NCBI GenBank assembly: GCA_035048485.1
Contig: CM068585.1
Location: 13,125,501-13,189,500 of the forward strand
Reading direction: 5' to 3'
Length of the DNA stretch: 64,000 nucleotides
Source of the DNA: Pteria penguin
Taxonomy: Eukaryota; Mollusca; Bivalvia; Pterioida; Pteriidae
A model generated the notes under the pieces. That model saw nothing but the letters and a program-made list of their open reading frames with translations. It was not told the DNA's origin and searched no databases. Positions 45,501 to 60,500 of the stretch are shown piece by piece. Position numbers and translations under genes: made by a program. Every line of letters starts with the position of its first letter. Position 1 is the stretch's first letter.

Positions 45501-48500
45501 ATCTTCACTGCAAAATATGTGCAACTTGAAAAACAGAGCAGTGAACAATGTTTTAAAAAGACCCAAAGAAAATTAGTGATCTGCAGACATAAATATGCTG
45601 ATCATTAAATACATATATAGTGAGCTATTAATATACACAGCGGCACTACACTTAATGTTGATAGTGGATTAAAATTACACATAAATATTATCCATCAAAA
45701 GGCGATGGCATTACACGAGTCTATAGACCTTTTCACCATAACTGCATGTATGCACAACAGCCCTTCCACACGGTAAGCTTCAACCCTGAAAAGAAAAGAT
45801 CTCTTACAATTTCAGAGGAATGTTCTATACATTCAGGTTTTGTAACTAGCTGTCCAAAAAGCTGTTGTTCAATTGTACGACAGCAGTTATCTTGCATATC
45901 TATGCAAAACATATGCATGCATTTTTCCACACATGTTACTGAAATAGCTTCAGGGAATTTCCAAAAAGTATATGACTTTGTTAGCTGGTGAACTGTATTG
46001 AACATGCTAATACTATGAGAAACTCTTAGGCTATTATGTGACTGAAAACATTAGTCATGACTGCTCAACGTTATAATGATGATGGTGACAAACACTGTGA
46101 ATGTAACAGTGGGAATTAAGAAAATCTTGAAAAGTTATTATAGCACATGCCAAGCTATACATCTGTGAAAATGCTGCATAATGTCAATAATTTCAATATC
46201 CTGGGCAATATTGCAAGTGCCTTGTTGTTCATTAATCTTAACATATATATAAACTAGATATAAAGTGATAAATCCTCTCTTCTATCTTGATGGTTAGAGC
46301 AATAAAGGTTTTAACCTATCCCTTATGTGTGCTGACATGGTGGACATGTTTTTATTTAGATTTCTATCGACACTCATGAATTAAATGTATTTGACAAGGG
46401 CTTATGGTATTGTTAATGATTAAGGTACTCAAAATTGTACTAAGAAATCATGCTTTTCCAAATTCCAAACAGTCATGAGTACCAAACTTCAGAGACAGTC
46501 CAGAGTCAGTTTGGTTTTCTCAGTATATTACTGTACATGTTGGTGAGAGTTTTCAATCGTACAAGAATTTTGCAAGCTTGATTTACCCTTTTACATTGAC
46601 AGTATATAATATGGTGTAAGTTCATATTCTTCAATACCTTGCATGACTCTTTCATGAAACAACATACATTTTAGTGAGAGCATTTCAGGCACACCAGAAT
46701 TCTGTGACCTTGGACTTATTTTGTCCTTGTCTTCATATATTGTGATTTTGCCTTTAATGAATTTTCTTAAATACCTTCATTATGAATGCATACCATGGCA
46801 GGGCATTTATGTCATTTGGATTTATTTGTACTTGTAGTAGAACATGTTTTTATTGCAGATGCCAACACAGGAAAAATCAATGGCAGAGTAACATGTACAG
46901 TGTGTGGAGAACAAGTGAATGTGAACAACAAGGGGGCAGCAAGGCAGCATCCAGAGATCAAAGTTCTCATGTGCAAGGTGAATGACTACTTGAAAACTTT
47001 CAAAAAGTGTCAGACATTTGGTCCTATAACTTTGTGAATTCTATCAGACCGAACAAGCTTTTATCAGACTGAATTATTTTCTTGTGATTTTACGATTTGA
47101 AAAGAAAATGTGATATTTTGACAATTGATCAATAACATAATAATAGATCTGCATTTAATTTCAGAAAATTACAAATTTTCACATTCAATTTCATATTCTA
47201 AAATAATTTGTCTTAAACTTAGATTTTGCCTATTTGTATTGTATGTTACTCATACAAACGCTTGCACAATCGAAGAACATTTCTCAAAACGTTTGCAAGA
47301 CAAAGAAAGAAAACTGGTTCAAATACAGTAATTATCTGTGTATTAATGTGCACCCGTGTATAATGAGCACCCTCAAAATTGAGAAAAACCTGCTTCCCAT
47401 GTATATTGTGCATGTAAAAAATCGATAAACAGTGAGCAACCGTAAAGCTAACATTCCTTCTGTTATTATACAGTAGCGTTTTCTCTGATAGTTATATGGT
47501 TACCGTAAGTCAGTAAAAATTTAATTCTGAGTATCTTGGTTAAAGTTACAGATATACGCTGCTATATATATATACATGGTCATTATATTTGAGGTTCTTG
47601 TTACATGCTGAATTGGCACGTTTTGTCTGATCGATGTTTGTGTACAACGCTTATCGATCGCTTGATCAGGTATTGTTAGAAGCTGACATCTAAACCCAGC
47701 ACAGCGGGTGTCTAACTGTAAACGTGAAATGGCCAATTAACGTGAATTTCATGACGGTCTTATTAAACATCGAAGCCATGTTCAGTGTAGCTTGTAATTA
47801 GATACGTACAACTTTATTAAATTCATCAATTCATAGATCGTCAGAATTTTCAGACATACGAGAACGAAGGACTGTGAATCCATTTCATGGAAAATTAACA
47901 TCCTGGGGGATTTTAGTAAAAGCTGACATTTTAGCATTCACATTCAGATCAACATCACATACAAATACTCAGAAAAAAACTTCTTATATTTTAGTTCCCA
48001 TGTATAATGCGCACCCACGAAATCGCTGTCAGATATTCTGAAAAAAAAATGTGCATTATACATGGGGAAATACGGTATATTAGAATTTGTAGCACAGATA
48101 TGTTTGGAAATGAAAAATACGATAAAGTGATATCAGATCTTTGTAAATTTTATCGGCCAATCTGATAAATTTGACACTATTCAAGAACTCTGCATACGAA
48201 GAGCAGGTCCGCTACTGAAATTACTGCATACTGGTGTGTCCTAAGGCATTGTATCTGTATTTGTCTTAGTTTACCTAGCTGTAACTTGGTGTCATAGGTA
48301 GTGGGGAAGTTGGTCTATGATGGTTTAGTATACCATAAGGATAAATTGTCAAGGTCACTGTACTTCATTGCTGTAACATGCTTAATAAGTATAAAGTAAA
48401 CTTTCATCAAAAGTTATAAAAACAAAGTCTGTTTAGTTGTGTCAAGGTTAAATTTATTGTCATCTCAGTGTATGATAAAAACTTTTTTTTTTTACATATT

Positions 48501-51500
48501 GATACATGTTTCTTGCAGACTTGCTATAAATATCATACTAGTGGACCAATATCGAAAGACGAGGAAGGACTTGATGAACAGTGTAGATGGTGTAGTGAGG
48601 GAGGTAAACTGTTTGGCTGCGACTTCTGCCATAACACTTTCTGTAAAGCATGCATCATGAGAAACCTCGGCCGATCAGAGCTCAGTGTCGTCGATGATGA
48701 AGGTCAGTTGTTACTTTGAAAGTTTGATGATATCATTGAATAAGGCAAATTGTGGCAATTTTTATTCTTGTTTTTGTTTTCAGTTCAAAAAACGAAATAA
48801 TGGACTTTTGATTCTATTATTAAAGTGTTGCTCTTGTGATTGATAGATGAGCTCTTTTGATGGACACTGCTGCTAGTGGATTGTTTCTTTGTGTACTTTG
48901 GTAAGGGGAATTGGCATAGCTCACTCAGTAGCGTGCTTATATCAGAGTAGGTGAGAGGTTTTGGAATTGAGCCTTGCTAGTAGCATGTCAGTTTCCTGTC
49001 TTTAGGATGAAACAGTACAAAGCATGGTCCCTCATCACAGTAGATGTAAGCACATAAAAGATTCCTCATTGCTTCAGATGGGTCTGTTGCATAGTCTTAA
49101 TTTCAGTGCATTGTACGAGGTAGATGTTGTCACCCATAGAAGTGAAATAATCTTGATGTGGTGTAAAATGAAATGTAACAAACAAACTTGGATAAGGCAC
49201 TGTATCAGGAAGGAAATTCATGTCTTCATTTAGTGCCAGACAGGAAGTCATTAGTACTTTTTACAGAATTTCTTTTCTTTTTTTGAATTTAATCTCAATC
49301 TACGTGTGAAATTGCAAATGTCATTACTGTATAATTATTTTCATTCTTTTATTTTTGTAGACAAGCAGTGGAAATGTTACGTATGTAATCCTAAGCCATT
49401 AGCAGGTTTAGTGGAAGAATGTAATAATGTACTAGCCTATATGAAGAAAATGGAGGAAAAGTACAAGCAATCAAAAGATGACCTTAAAAAGAAGGAGTCT
49501 TCTAATATCAAAAATGGTATCAAAAGTGAAAGTACAAAAGTATCTGACAAGCCTGATGGACCAAGTCCAAGGACTAATTTGAGTGATCCTACTAAAAATC
49601 CAAAGTTGGGCTCCTTTCAAAATAAAGTTGCAGAGAAACTTGCTTCAGTACCACAACAGAATACTCTACCTAAGAAAGCTAACACAATAGTGATTGACCC
49701 ATCATCTGGAACATCCAAGCATTATCAGTTTGTATATCCAAAACAAAACATACAGACAGTCACATATGGGGCACCATCGCAGTCTCGCTTATCCCACAAT
49801 GTCCCTGTCATGACCAAGGTCTCACAACCAGCACCTTCGTTTAATCCACCTTCAAAGAGTGCATCACAACTTTCACTTTCATATTCAAAGATACGGCCTG
49901 GCAATGTGCATAGTGTACTCAATCGACTAATAGCAGCCACTTGTAAGTTAGAAATGATACTGAAGTCTGTACGAAGTAATGTGAATATGGAAACTGCCAC
50001 TGGAGTCAAACTCCCAGATGAAATTTTAGATAGAGATTTAACTTCAGTACAAAGGCAGAGTCGTAATGCTGCAATAGAATGTGTTATAGGAGGAGTGGAT
50101 ATATTTCTCCAAGAATTACAAATGACAACCTCTCATCCAGTAGCACCTGCTGCACCCCCTAAAGGGCCTGAACCTAGTCAAGTCCCCCAAGATGATCAAC
50201 ATTCTGGAAAGACTTTGTTTGGATTACTGACCAATCGGGATGGGGGACGTGTAGACTCCCCTGTAAAGTTTAATCCCAGTGTACCATTGGGGACTAGTAC
50301 TCCCAAGTCGAAGGACATCAAAGATGACGTTATAGAAATAGAAAGTTCGTCTCCAAAGATGGATAAAGAATCGGAAAAAGAAATGGAAAATAAAGATGTG
50401 ATTGAGATTAATAAGGAAAGTGTTAAGGATGTTACAGAAGTCTCAGTGATGGAGATTGATGAAGATACACCAGAAAGTGCCAAAGATTTGGACACAACTG
50501 CTAATAGGGAAGCCGAGGAAGAACTCTTGAAAGAAGCTGATGACATTGAAGTTGTTGATTCAGACAATGATAATGAAGATTCTGATGGGAAAATTGGAAA
50601 TACAAAGAAAAAAACAGATGACAGCAAGAAAAATGAGCAGACTAAATCTTGTAAGAAAAATAAAAACAGTTTGAAAGGTGAGAAGGAAGCATATGAAAAA
50701 GAAACTGATAAAAATCATATAAGTAAAGAGAGAAATAAGGTAAATAAAGATAAGGAAAAAGGAAAATCTGATAGCAGAAACAAGCATGATGCTGACAATT
50801 TAGATACTACTGCTAATAAAGAAGCTGAGGAGGAATTGTTGAAAGAAGCTAACAGTATTGATGGTGATGAATCAGATGATGTGGAAAATGAAGATACAAA
50901 AGGTAAAAATAGGAGGACTGTTGACAGTGGAGGTGAGAGAGAAAAGAATAGGAAGGGGAAAGAAAAGCATAAAGGCAGAAGTCATGAGGATATCAATAAT
51001 GATTGTGCAAATAGAAGTCAGAAGGTTACTAAAAGTGAAAAAGACAAAACAAAAACTGATGAGAAAAGAAGTACTCGGAGAAGCAAGGGTAAAGTGGAGG
51101 AAAGTACAGAGGATGATGATGAAAATGAAAGCAAAAGTAAAAACTGTGTGAAGCAAAAAGATGTGAAAAAGGATAAGAAAGATTCTTCAAGGAAGAGGAA
51201 AGAACATGAAAATGAAAGTGGGGAAGAAAGTGGAAAATTGAAATCTGAAGATGGTGAAGATGAAAATATGGAGGTAGATGACTCACCAGATGATACATTT
51301 GATAAATCTTTACTTAGCAAGAAAACAAGGAAGATTAAAATCAACACTACGCTTGAAACAAAAATGGAGAAGAAAAAGTCCATTGATAGTAAAACTAAAA
51401 CATCTGATGAACAAGAAGATGACGATGAGGAAAAGAGTCAAATTGATGAGGATGATACAAGCAATAGTGATGATGAATCATCAGAAATTGATGATGCTGG

Positions 51501-54500
51501 TGATGAAACTTATGCTGTGAAGAAAAGAAAGAAAAGCAGCCCTAGGAAAGGTAATATATACTTATTTATTTTGAATTGTTAAGAAACCAAAGTTCAGAAT
51601 TTCTTTGGTAATCACAATTTGTCGGTTGTCTGTTATCAGTTCATGGATTTAGTTTCTCAAAAATAATTTCAGAGATTTCATCAGTAATTATGAACGTCTT
51701 GTCCCCAATAAATGTTTTCATTTTACATTTCCTGTATGAGTGAGAATTTGTATTGTTTCTCACATTGTTTGGTTGGACAGAAGAATGTAAAATGATTTAC
51801 TACAACTCACAGTAGCCTCTGGCCTCTGTAATAAGCTGAGTTGAATCCTTGACTGAAACAAGGAGTGATTTTCTGTGAGTGAATTCAGTGGTGTTCTTTG
51901 GATGTAGGTCTCCAATCACTGGTCACCACCATATGGATGAAATAATCCTGGTATAGAATTTAACAATAACAAACAAATCAATAAGTTTCAATTATTTGGT
52001 GATATGTTAATGCTTAAATCAAGTTAAATGTAATAAGAGAAAACAGAAGACATCCGACCAAGCTGTATGACACAAATCAGCAAGTTCATGCACATAAAAC
52101 AAGATACATGTAATAGTACTTGTAAAGTAAACACAGAGAGAACAAATTACAGAAAAAACTGTTAAGATCTAGAAATTCTGGTTTGATTTAATTGTTTGCA
52201 TGCATGATAAAATGTAGATGTTTTGATGATACTGTACAATACAGGTGTAATTTTCCACCTACTACATTGGGCCACATTCAGGTGTAATTCTACAAATTAC
52301 ACAATACATGTGTAATTAACAAAGGTGTGAATTAGCACAGGTAAATTTCCACCTGGAGTGTTGTTCCTTCTGTATTTTGTGCAATTTCTGCAAAACACCT
52401 GGACTCTACTCTATTTTATTCATTTCTGTCTATCAACCAGTTTGTTTGTTTGTTCATCCATTCTCTTTACCTTGTGAACATGTTTTGAAAGAGAGGTTCA
52501 TCAAACTTTGCGTTCTTAATGGATGAAATAACAGAACTGATTTGTAAGGTTTAAGTCAAAGTCCCATTGGGGGATGTTCTACTCTGTGAATCTCTTGTGT
52601 CAAATTGGAATCAAATTTCTGATATTTCAGTAAAAGGAAATAAGAAGGAACAAAGTGACAAGTCCTCATCAAAGACCACTAGATCTAGCTCAAAAGGAAG
52701 AAAGAGTGGTAACAAATCCTCAGATTTTGATTCTGATTTAGAAGAAGAAATTCAGAAGTTGTCTAAAACAGCTGATGGAAAGAAGAAGAAAAAGTCGAAA
52801 GAGTCAGAAAGTGGAAATGAATCAGGTCCTGTGAGACGAAGGCCATTACGTAGTCAAAACGAAGATGCCAAAGATTCTAAGAAAGAGAAAGCACAAAACA
52901 AAACGAAAGGTTAGTATTGAAAGTTTTGTATAACTTTTAAAAATGTTTTCAGTCATGGAACTAAGTTCAGAAGTTAAATGTTATTGTGAATTATTCTGTT
53001 CGGTCATGTAGTCAAACATAAATTGAGATATATGTAAATATATACCATACAAATACAGCAGGAAATAGCAGGAAATGAATATATTCATATATATATTCAG
53101 GGACAGACCTTTATAAAACATCACAGTTCAACTGGACCCCCTTACTTTTAAAGATTTAGGAGCCCAGAATAAAAAGTAGAGACCCAGGGGGGAAAATCAT
53201 TTAAGATTAAGTTGCAAAATTTTTGATTCTGTTTATCTATCTTCACATTCAACATTCCTCCAAATTAAGAATCACTTTCACTATCACTCTCCCCATCCTC
53301 ACACTGTAGTTCTTCCCTTTCACCCTTAGCTTTCTTGCACCTCTTTGTATCACTCTCCCCCTCATTCTCTGCCGAATCTGTATCTAGCCCTATCTTTCTG
53401 CTTACCCATTATGCTCACTTCTGGTTGGTCCATATCCCTCTCTCTCTTTTCCACTGCTTGTTCACTTACTGTTTCACTATCATTCTTTTAACACTCTCCT
53501 CACTTACTGTTGATTCACCATGTTTTCTCATTGACAATTGAAGACTCTGTTTATTTTTAGTCTCCTACCGGCATCGCCGAAGGGGACTAAAGGTTTGCAC
53601 TCTGTCCGTCAGTCCGTCAGTCACACTCACGTTTTCTGGACTTTTTTCTAAACGCTTGTAGATATTCATCCAATATTTGGTGTGTGAGTCTACCACCATG
53701 AGTTACAGATCAAGTTCGAGTTTCGTTTCAGTCCACTGATTTTTGACGGAATTGCAGCCCTTGGAATAAGAAAATTTCCTTAAAAATGGCATTTTTCTGG
53801 ACTTCTTTTCTGAACGCTTGTAGATATTCATCCAATTTTTGGTGTGTGAGTATACCAGCATGAGTTACAGATCAAGTTCGAATTTCGTTACGGTCCACTG
53901 ATTTTTGACGGAATTACGGCCCTTGAAATTAGAAAATTTCTCTAAAATGGCAGTTTTCCGGACTTTTTTTCTAGATGCTTGTAGATATTCATCCAAATTT
54001 TGGTGTGTGATTGTACCACCATGAGTTACAGATCAAGTTCGAGTTCTGTTTCGGTCCACTGATTCTTGACGGAATTACGGCCCTTGGAATTAGAAATTTC
54101 TTTAAAAATAGCAGTTTTCCGGACTTTTTTTCTAAACGCTTGTAGATATTCATCCAATTTTTGGTGTGTGAGTATACCACCATGAGTTACAGATCAAGTT
54201 TGAGACAATTCTAGTTTTCATCATCATCAAAGGTTGTGATCAAATACTTAACTTGCTGGCAGCCTGAAAAACAGTATGTGGTGTGAGTGTGTGTGTGTGT
54301 GTGTGTGTGTACATGTAGGTGTGTGTGTGTGTGTGTGTTTTGGGGTCTTAGTTTTCCATTTGCCGGTAGGGGACTTAGTATTGCCTAGGCAATACTTCCA
54401 GAATGCTTGTTATTCTTAGACTCATAAATGCTTTTGATTTTAACTCAAATATACCGGTACATATATACAGTCAAATACAGTGTAATTGGATGTGCAGTGG

Positions 54501-57500
54501 GAGCAAAATGCAGTCCATCTGTCTGCAACATTAGAATGTATAAGATCACATTTGAAATAATTAAGAACTTGAAATTCGAGCAAAGATTACAAATGTCAAA
54601 GGTCAGAAGAAGAAATACACAAGTTCTTTAAAAGAAGTAATTTTTTCCATCTTCTTATAAAATTCACATGTGAAATGTCAAACTAAAGAATTTCAAATCC
54701 TTCATAAAACTAAATTCCATTTCTTAGATCGCAGAAGCCCTGATTTATCTTGCTGTATTTAAATTGAAATGTCTTTAAAAATTTACCTGTAAGTTGCATA
54801 TAAAAGAAACAAAAATCTTAGTTAAATTTCTAGTATCATCTAAGGTGCTATGTATGTAAAATTGGCAAACAGAATCTGGATTGCATAACTACAGTTTACA
54901 CTCCTATCAACCTAGTGTTACACCTTGGAATTACAAAACATTTAATACCGTGGAGTCGAGTGAATGAAGTATAGCTTTTGTCCTGGGGATATTGTGTAGA
55001 TTGTACTTGGAGGAAATACTAAGCTAAATTCCTGTAAAAGTGTCATCAAATTAAAGAAAATAAACCATGAATGCAACAGGTTTTAATTCAGTGTTGACTC
55101 ATGGTGTGTGTATGTATACGCACACACACACACACCTCCACACACACACATACACCTACACATACATATATATATTCATCATGTATTCATTTCTTAATTG
55201 GATAGGTTATTAACATACCATGGGTAGGTAACCAGGTAAATGCGTCATTTAAATGTTAGACAAATAATCAATCAGCGCAAAGAGGAGATAAGCAGTGTTG
55301 CTTGGTTATTAATTAAACTGCAGTTATTTGCTACAGTTACGTCCGGAAAACAAAATTTTGTCTGGATTATCGGAGCAAATTTCACGTACTTTTGGAAATC
55401 CGTACCCGTATTTCCTTGCCCGGACCTGGAATGCAGATTTCCGGATTATCAGATCAAAATATCATTTGGGAAATCCGTTCACACACTTTCTTGTCCGGAA
55501 ATTGGTTTCTTCCGGATAAATGGAGCCCAGATTTACGGAGCAAACTGTACATGTTTGTGTTTGTATGCATGTTCCATGTATGTGTGTGTATATATATACA
55601 GTCAAACTTCGATATCTCGAACACTGATATCTCGAATACCCGGGATATCTCGAAGTCGAACGTCAGTCCCGAAAAAAAATCCTTCATATTATGATTAAAT
55701 TCACCCCGGATGTGTCGAACACTGATATGTCGATACCATGCTTATCTCTAATACATTTCAAGTCCCGAAGTTCTTATTTACCTGGTTTATTTCGAAGTTG
55801 GTTTTTATTGACAATATTCCCCGCAGCGTTTTACCCTAAATGACGGGTCGCTCGTGTAGTGTGATCAATTGACCGTGTTGGTGTACAAAGCCGCAGTAAT
55901 TACATAATCGATCGCGTCCTTGCGTACCCTGTTATTTATACCAAATATTAATAAATGATGATAGCTTATTAAACTCGACACAAAATTAGATAATTAACAT
56001 TAACTGTAATTAATGCTTTTTCATACCTGCGTTTAAAGAAATTTCTTTATACTGTTCATTAATTATTACTATTTCCAATCCATGTGTATGTCTATGTATT
56101 TTTATGCAAAGTAATAGTAATTAAATCAAATTATGACGTGTCTTTATCTTGTCTTACGTGTTAGCCCGTCCTCGGTTTTAGGTATAGTATATGACAGTTA
56201 TATCCAGTATTGGATTTAAATTACGATGTTACTTAAAAGGAAACATGAGGTTTTCAGTTTCGGAGTATATTCTCTATATATTCACAAAATATAAAAGCTA
56301 TGATGAGATTTAGATTAATTATTTAGGAACAATACAATATGTACATCTTCATGCGTATTTATTGATAAATACATGTATATCTCATACATCTACTATAATA
56401 ATCACAAATGTCAAATGAATCGGCGTACATTAACAACTGCAAGATTTGTGATCCTAAACTCGAAATTTGGATATCTTGAACTACGGATATCTCCAAGTAT
56501 TTTCCACGGTCCCTCCAACTTCGAGATAACAAAGTTTGACTGTATATATAGTACATATATATGAAATGTATTATAAAAGATATAATTCTAATGAAAAAAT
56601 ATGATGTTCTGTAGGTAAAAAAAAGATGGATGAGGATGAAATGGATGACAGCACTGATGAAGAGAAAGAGGAGGAGGAGGAGGAGGCAGATTCTGACACA
56701 GAGGTTGATGATGCTCTTAAAGACATCATCACCAAGGTAATAAAGTGTACAACAATTATTATATGTTAGTGTGCTGTAGAATGTTTTATATCAGAGATTG
56801 TAATTAGCCCTTGTGAAATCACACAATTAGGGTTGACAATCAAATAGAAGACGAAGGTATTGTAAAAGCTGTGAGAGGCTGATCATACTCTCGGATCTTG
56901 CTCAAAGTCTTCAAGACATTTCTTTCGAAGTAACTAAAAAAATGAAGTGCTCAGAAGATAAGAACCATTGTTATTTTCCTTGTCTGCCAGATGGTAATGT
57001 GGAAATTTACAGTAACTGATTTTCATGGAGTGAAGGAATTTGCAGAGAACTGGGCTTATCTGGCCAGTCAAAGAGTATCTGGCATTTGGATGGGGCAGTT
57101 AAAACAAAGACTGTGTGTTACAGTATGTGTTGGCATGTGAAAGACCCTTCATTTCTTTGGGTGGGTCTCTTGCATAGGTTATAATGCACCAGACATGTTG
57201 TAACACCATAAAAGTGAAGTAATCTTGATGCTTCATGAAGTAAGGTACAAATTCATAACCAGCATTGTTTAAGACAGAAAACAATAAAAGACTAGAATAC
57301 TACATTTTGGAAAAAAATCAGTGACTGTTTACGTCTAGCCCAAATATATGTTATAGTATGAGATAATTAAGGCCAGAGAACAGAGAAATTTTCAGGATGA
57401 ATAATTTTTTTTCAGGGAGAGAATGAAAATGCTAAGTCTGAGAGGCAGCTACTGGAGGAGGCAGAAGATGAGGAGGAGGAAGAAGCAGAAGATAACAGCA

Positions 57501-60500
57501 CAGACTCAGGTAAATCTATAGCTAGAACTAGAAGTGTACAGGACCTTCGAAATCACTCTGAGTTCTGGTAGGATCCAGTTTTATAAGCTTTGTGTTCATA
57601 ACACAATGAATAGAAACATTGTCGAACCACATGATAACTTTATGGGTTTTCCACTTAAAAGTTATGGAAGTTTGACTGTAGTCTCCAGATGAAGAGGATA
57701 GCAGTACAGAGTCTGGTGATGTCTACCCTCAAGGGGCAGATACATGTAATAAAATAACAGATACAGGTAATATACAGGTATGCTCTATTAACCCGGGCTT
57801 TAATAATCCAGAAAATCCACTTTTCTGGGCAAAATATATAGGGCCGGAATTCCCCAATATTATTTTACACTAATAATCCAGAAATATGTGTTCTGGATCT
57901 AGAAAACATTTTAGTGTTTCCCATTAATTATTTGCCTAACATTTCTCATGGGAGGACTCCCTACCATTTCTTGGAATATATTTGTTTGCTTGTTTCTTCT
58001 TTATGTGGTGCCAAAAGAAAGTCAATTGACAGCATCTGCATATTGGAAGTTCACTTCATATTGGAAGAAGAAGAGAGACATTGGAATAACAGTACACAAC
58101 CCAGTAATATATAGCCTCAATCGACAGAGGATAACAGTACAGACTCGTGTACTATGTATCCTACATAGGCGTGGAGATAACAGTGCAATCTCCTGTAACA
58201 TAGCCTCAAGGGGCAGAGGATAACAGTACAGACTTGTGTTCTATATATCCTACATAGGCATGGAGATAACAGTGCAGTCTCCTGTAACAGCCTCAATCGA
58301 CAGAGGATAATAGTACAGACTTGTGTACTATATATCCTACATAGGTGTGGAGATAACAGTGCAATCTTCTGTAACAGCCTCAATCGACAGAGGATAATAG
58401 TACAGATTTGTGTACTATATATCCTACATAGGCGTGGAGATAACACTGCAGTCTCCTGTAACATAGCCTCAATCGACAGAGGATAACAGTTCAGATTCAT
58501 GTACTGTATATCCTACATAGGCGTGGAGATAACAGTGCAGTCTCCTGTAACATAGCCTCAATCGACAGAGAATAACAGTTCAGATTCATGTACTGTATAT
58601 CCTACATAGGCATGGAGATAACAATGCAGTCTCCTGCAACATAGCCTCAAGGGGCAGAGGATAACAGTACAGATTTGTATACTATATATCCTACATAAGC
58701 ATGGAGATAACAGTGCAGTCTCCTGTAACATAGCCTCAGGGGACAGAGGATAACAGTACAGACTTGTGTACTATATATCCTACATAGGCATGGAGATAAC
58801 AGTGCAGTCTCCTGTAACATAGCCTCAAGGGACAGAGGATAACAGGACAGATTTGTGTACTATATATCCTACATAGTCATGGAGATAACAGTGCAGTCTC
58901 CTGTAACATAGCCTCAAGGGGCAGAGGATAACAGTACAGATTTGTGTACTATATATCCTACATAGGCATGGAGATAACAGTGCAGTCTCCTGTAACATAG
59001 CCTCAAGGGACAGAGGATAACAGTACAGACTTGTGTACTTTATATCCTACATAGGCATGGAGATAACAGTGCAATCTTCTGTAACATAGCCTCAAGGGAC
59101 AGAGGATAACAGTACAGACTTGTGTACTATATATCCTACATAGGCATGGAGATAACAGTGCAATCTTCTGTAACATAGCCTCAAGGGACAGAGGATAACA
59201 GTACAGACTTGTGTACTATATATCCTACATAGGCATGGAGATAACAGTGCAATCTTCTGTAACATAGCCTCAGGGGACAGAGGATAACAGTACAGACTTG
59301 TGTACTATATATCCTACATAGGCATGGAGATAACTCATTCATCATACTTCATGTACCGTGTAAAGGCCTGGAATAATAGTACAGACTCTGATAACACCTA
59401 GAGCCTCAAGGGGCATTGGTATAAAATCACATACTCATGTAATATATAGTCTCCAGAGACGAGGATGGCAATGCAGACTCTGGTAACATACATAGCCTCC
59501 AGGGGCATTGGTATAAAAATACAGATCTGGGTAATTTATGTAGCCTCCTGAAGCAGAGGAAAAGAGTACAGATTCATACAGTTATACAATCTTTAGTCTG
59601 CAGAGGAATTTGGGATAAAAGGAATAAAAATACACACTAGAGTAACAAGTATATTGCAGCGTTCTAGGATAAAATTTTTTGTCACCCACGCTAATTTTAT
59701 TTTCTGATTAGGAAAGTAGTCTTCAGTGTATCCATTTTGCCTTTGGAAGGTGAAATATTACAGTAAAGTTAACAGCTATCATTTTTATAGGAATGAGTAT
59801 ATTTTACAATTTATTGATCCATTTCTGAGGTATTTGCCTTTTCTGTCAGATACGAGTCAGAAAAGTTTGGGATTCTGAAAAATTTGTTGAAAAATATGGG
59901 AAAATTAATTTTTTTATGTGGAATGTGAATTTGAGGTCCTGGCGAGTTGAAAATGATTAAATTTCTCAGAACACTCTGAAGCCACCAGAGGCGTGGTAAT
60001 AACAGTACATATTCCTGTAATATATAGTCCTCAGAGGTATGAGGATAAAAATACAGTCTGGCAACATATAGCTTCCAGAGACATGATGATAACAGTGCAG
60101 ACTCCTGTAATATACAGTTCCCAGAGGCATGGAGATAAAAGTACAAAGTCTGGTAACATATAGCCTCTAGAGTCACATGGAATAATAGTACAGACTCGGG
60201 TAACATATAAATCCTTTATGGATATTGAGATAAAAGAATCGACTCAGGTAACATATATAGCCTTCAGCTGCATGGGTATAACAATACAGACCCTGGTAAT
60301 ATATATATCCCCTATAGGCATGCCAAAATTTGGAGTAAAAGAAGCCATGCATATATTATATGATTATTTGTATCTTCCAGAGACTGAAAAACTTTTGTGA
60401 TATAAGTCATCATTATGAATTTTATATATTGTGTGCTATTTTTTTTCAGAAATTATTATATCTCCAAGAAAGACCAGAACATCTAGAGCTGCTGCTGCCA

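Larger units (their letters stand above)
46859..49401 (+). other. ATRX: Exons encoding the ATRX ADD domain
   Basis: Exons 46859-46977, 48519-48702 and the start of 49361 encode a GATA-like finger (VTCTVCGEQVNVNNKG...VLMCKTCYKYH), then a PHD finger (EQCRWCSEGGKLFGCDFCHN, FCKACIMRNLGRSEL) and the closing QWKCYVCNPKPL. Family knowledge: this domain reads the H3 tail unmethylated at K4 and trimethylated at K9. All zinc-binding cysteines expected for the fold appear present. Introns split the domain at 46977 and 48702. Confidence 0.92.

Noticed and set aside
45733..46005. Opposed 81- and 90-codon frames in ATRX intron 3
   Set aside because: They overlap on both strands and have no motif, promoter or splice context.
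50196..51383. Ser- and Phe-rich frames on the minus strand
   Set aside because: Shadows of the acidic, Lys-rich ATRX exon (GAA/AAA/GAT codons read backwards).
58117..58500. 127-codon minus-strand frame with repeated RLRLLQKIALLSPHLCR-like peptide
   Set aside because: Comes from the 88-bp minisatellite; not a gene.
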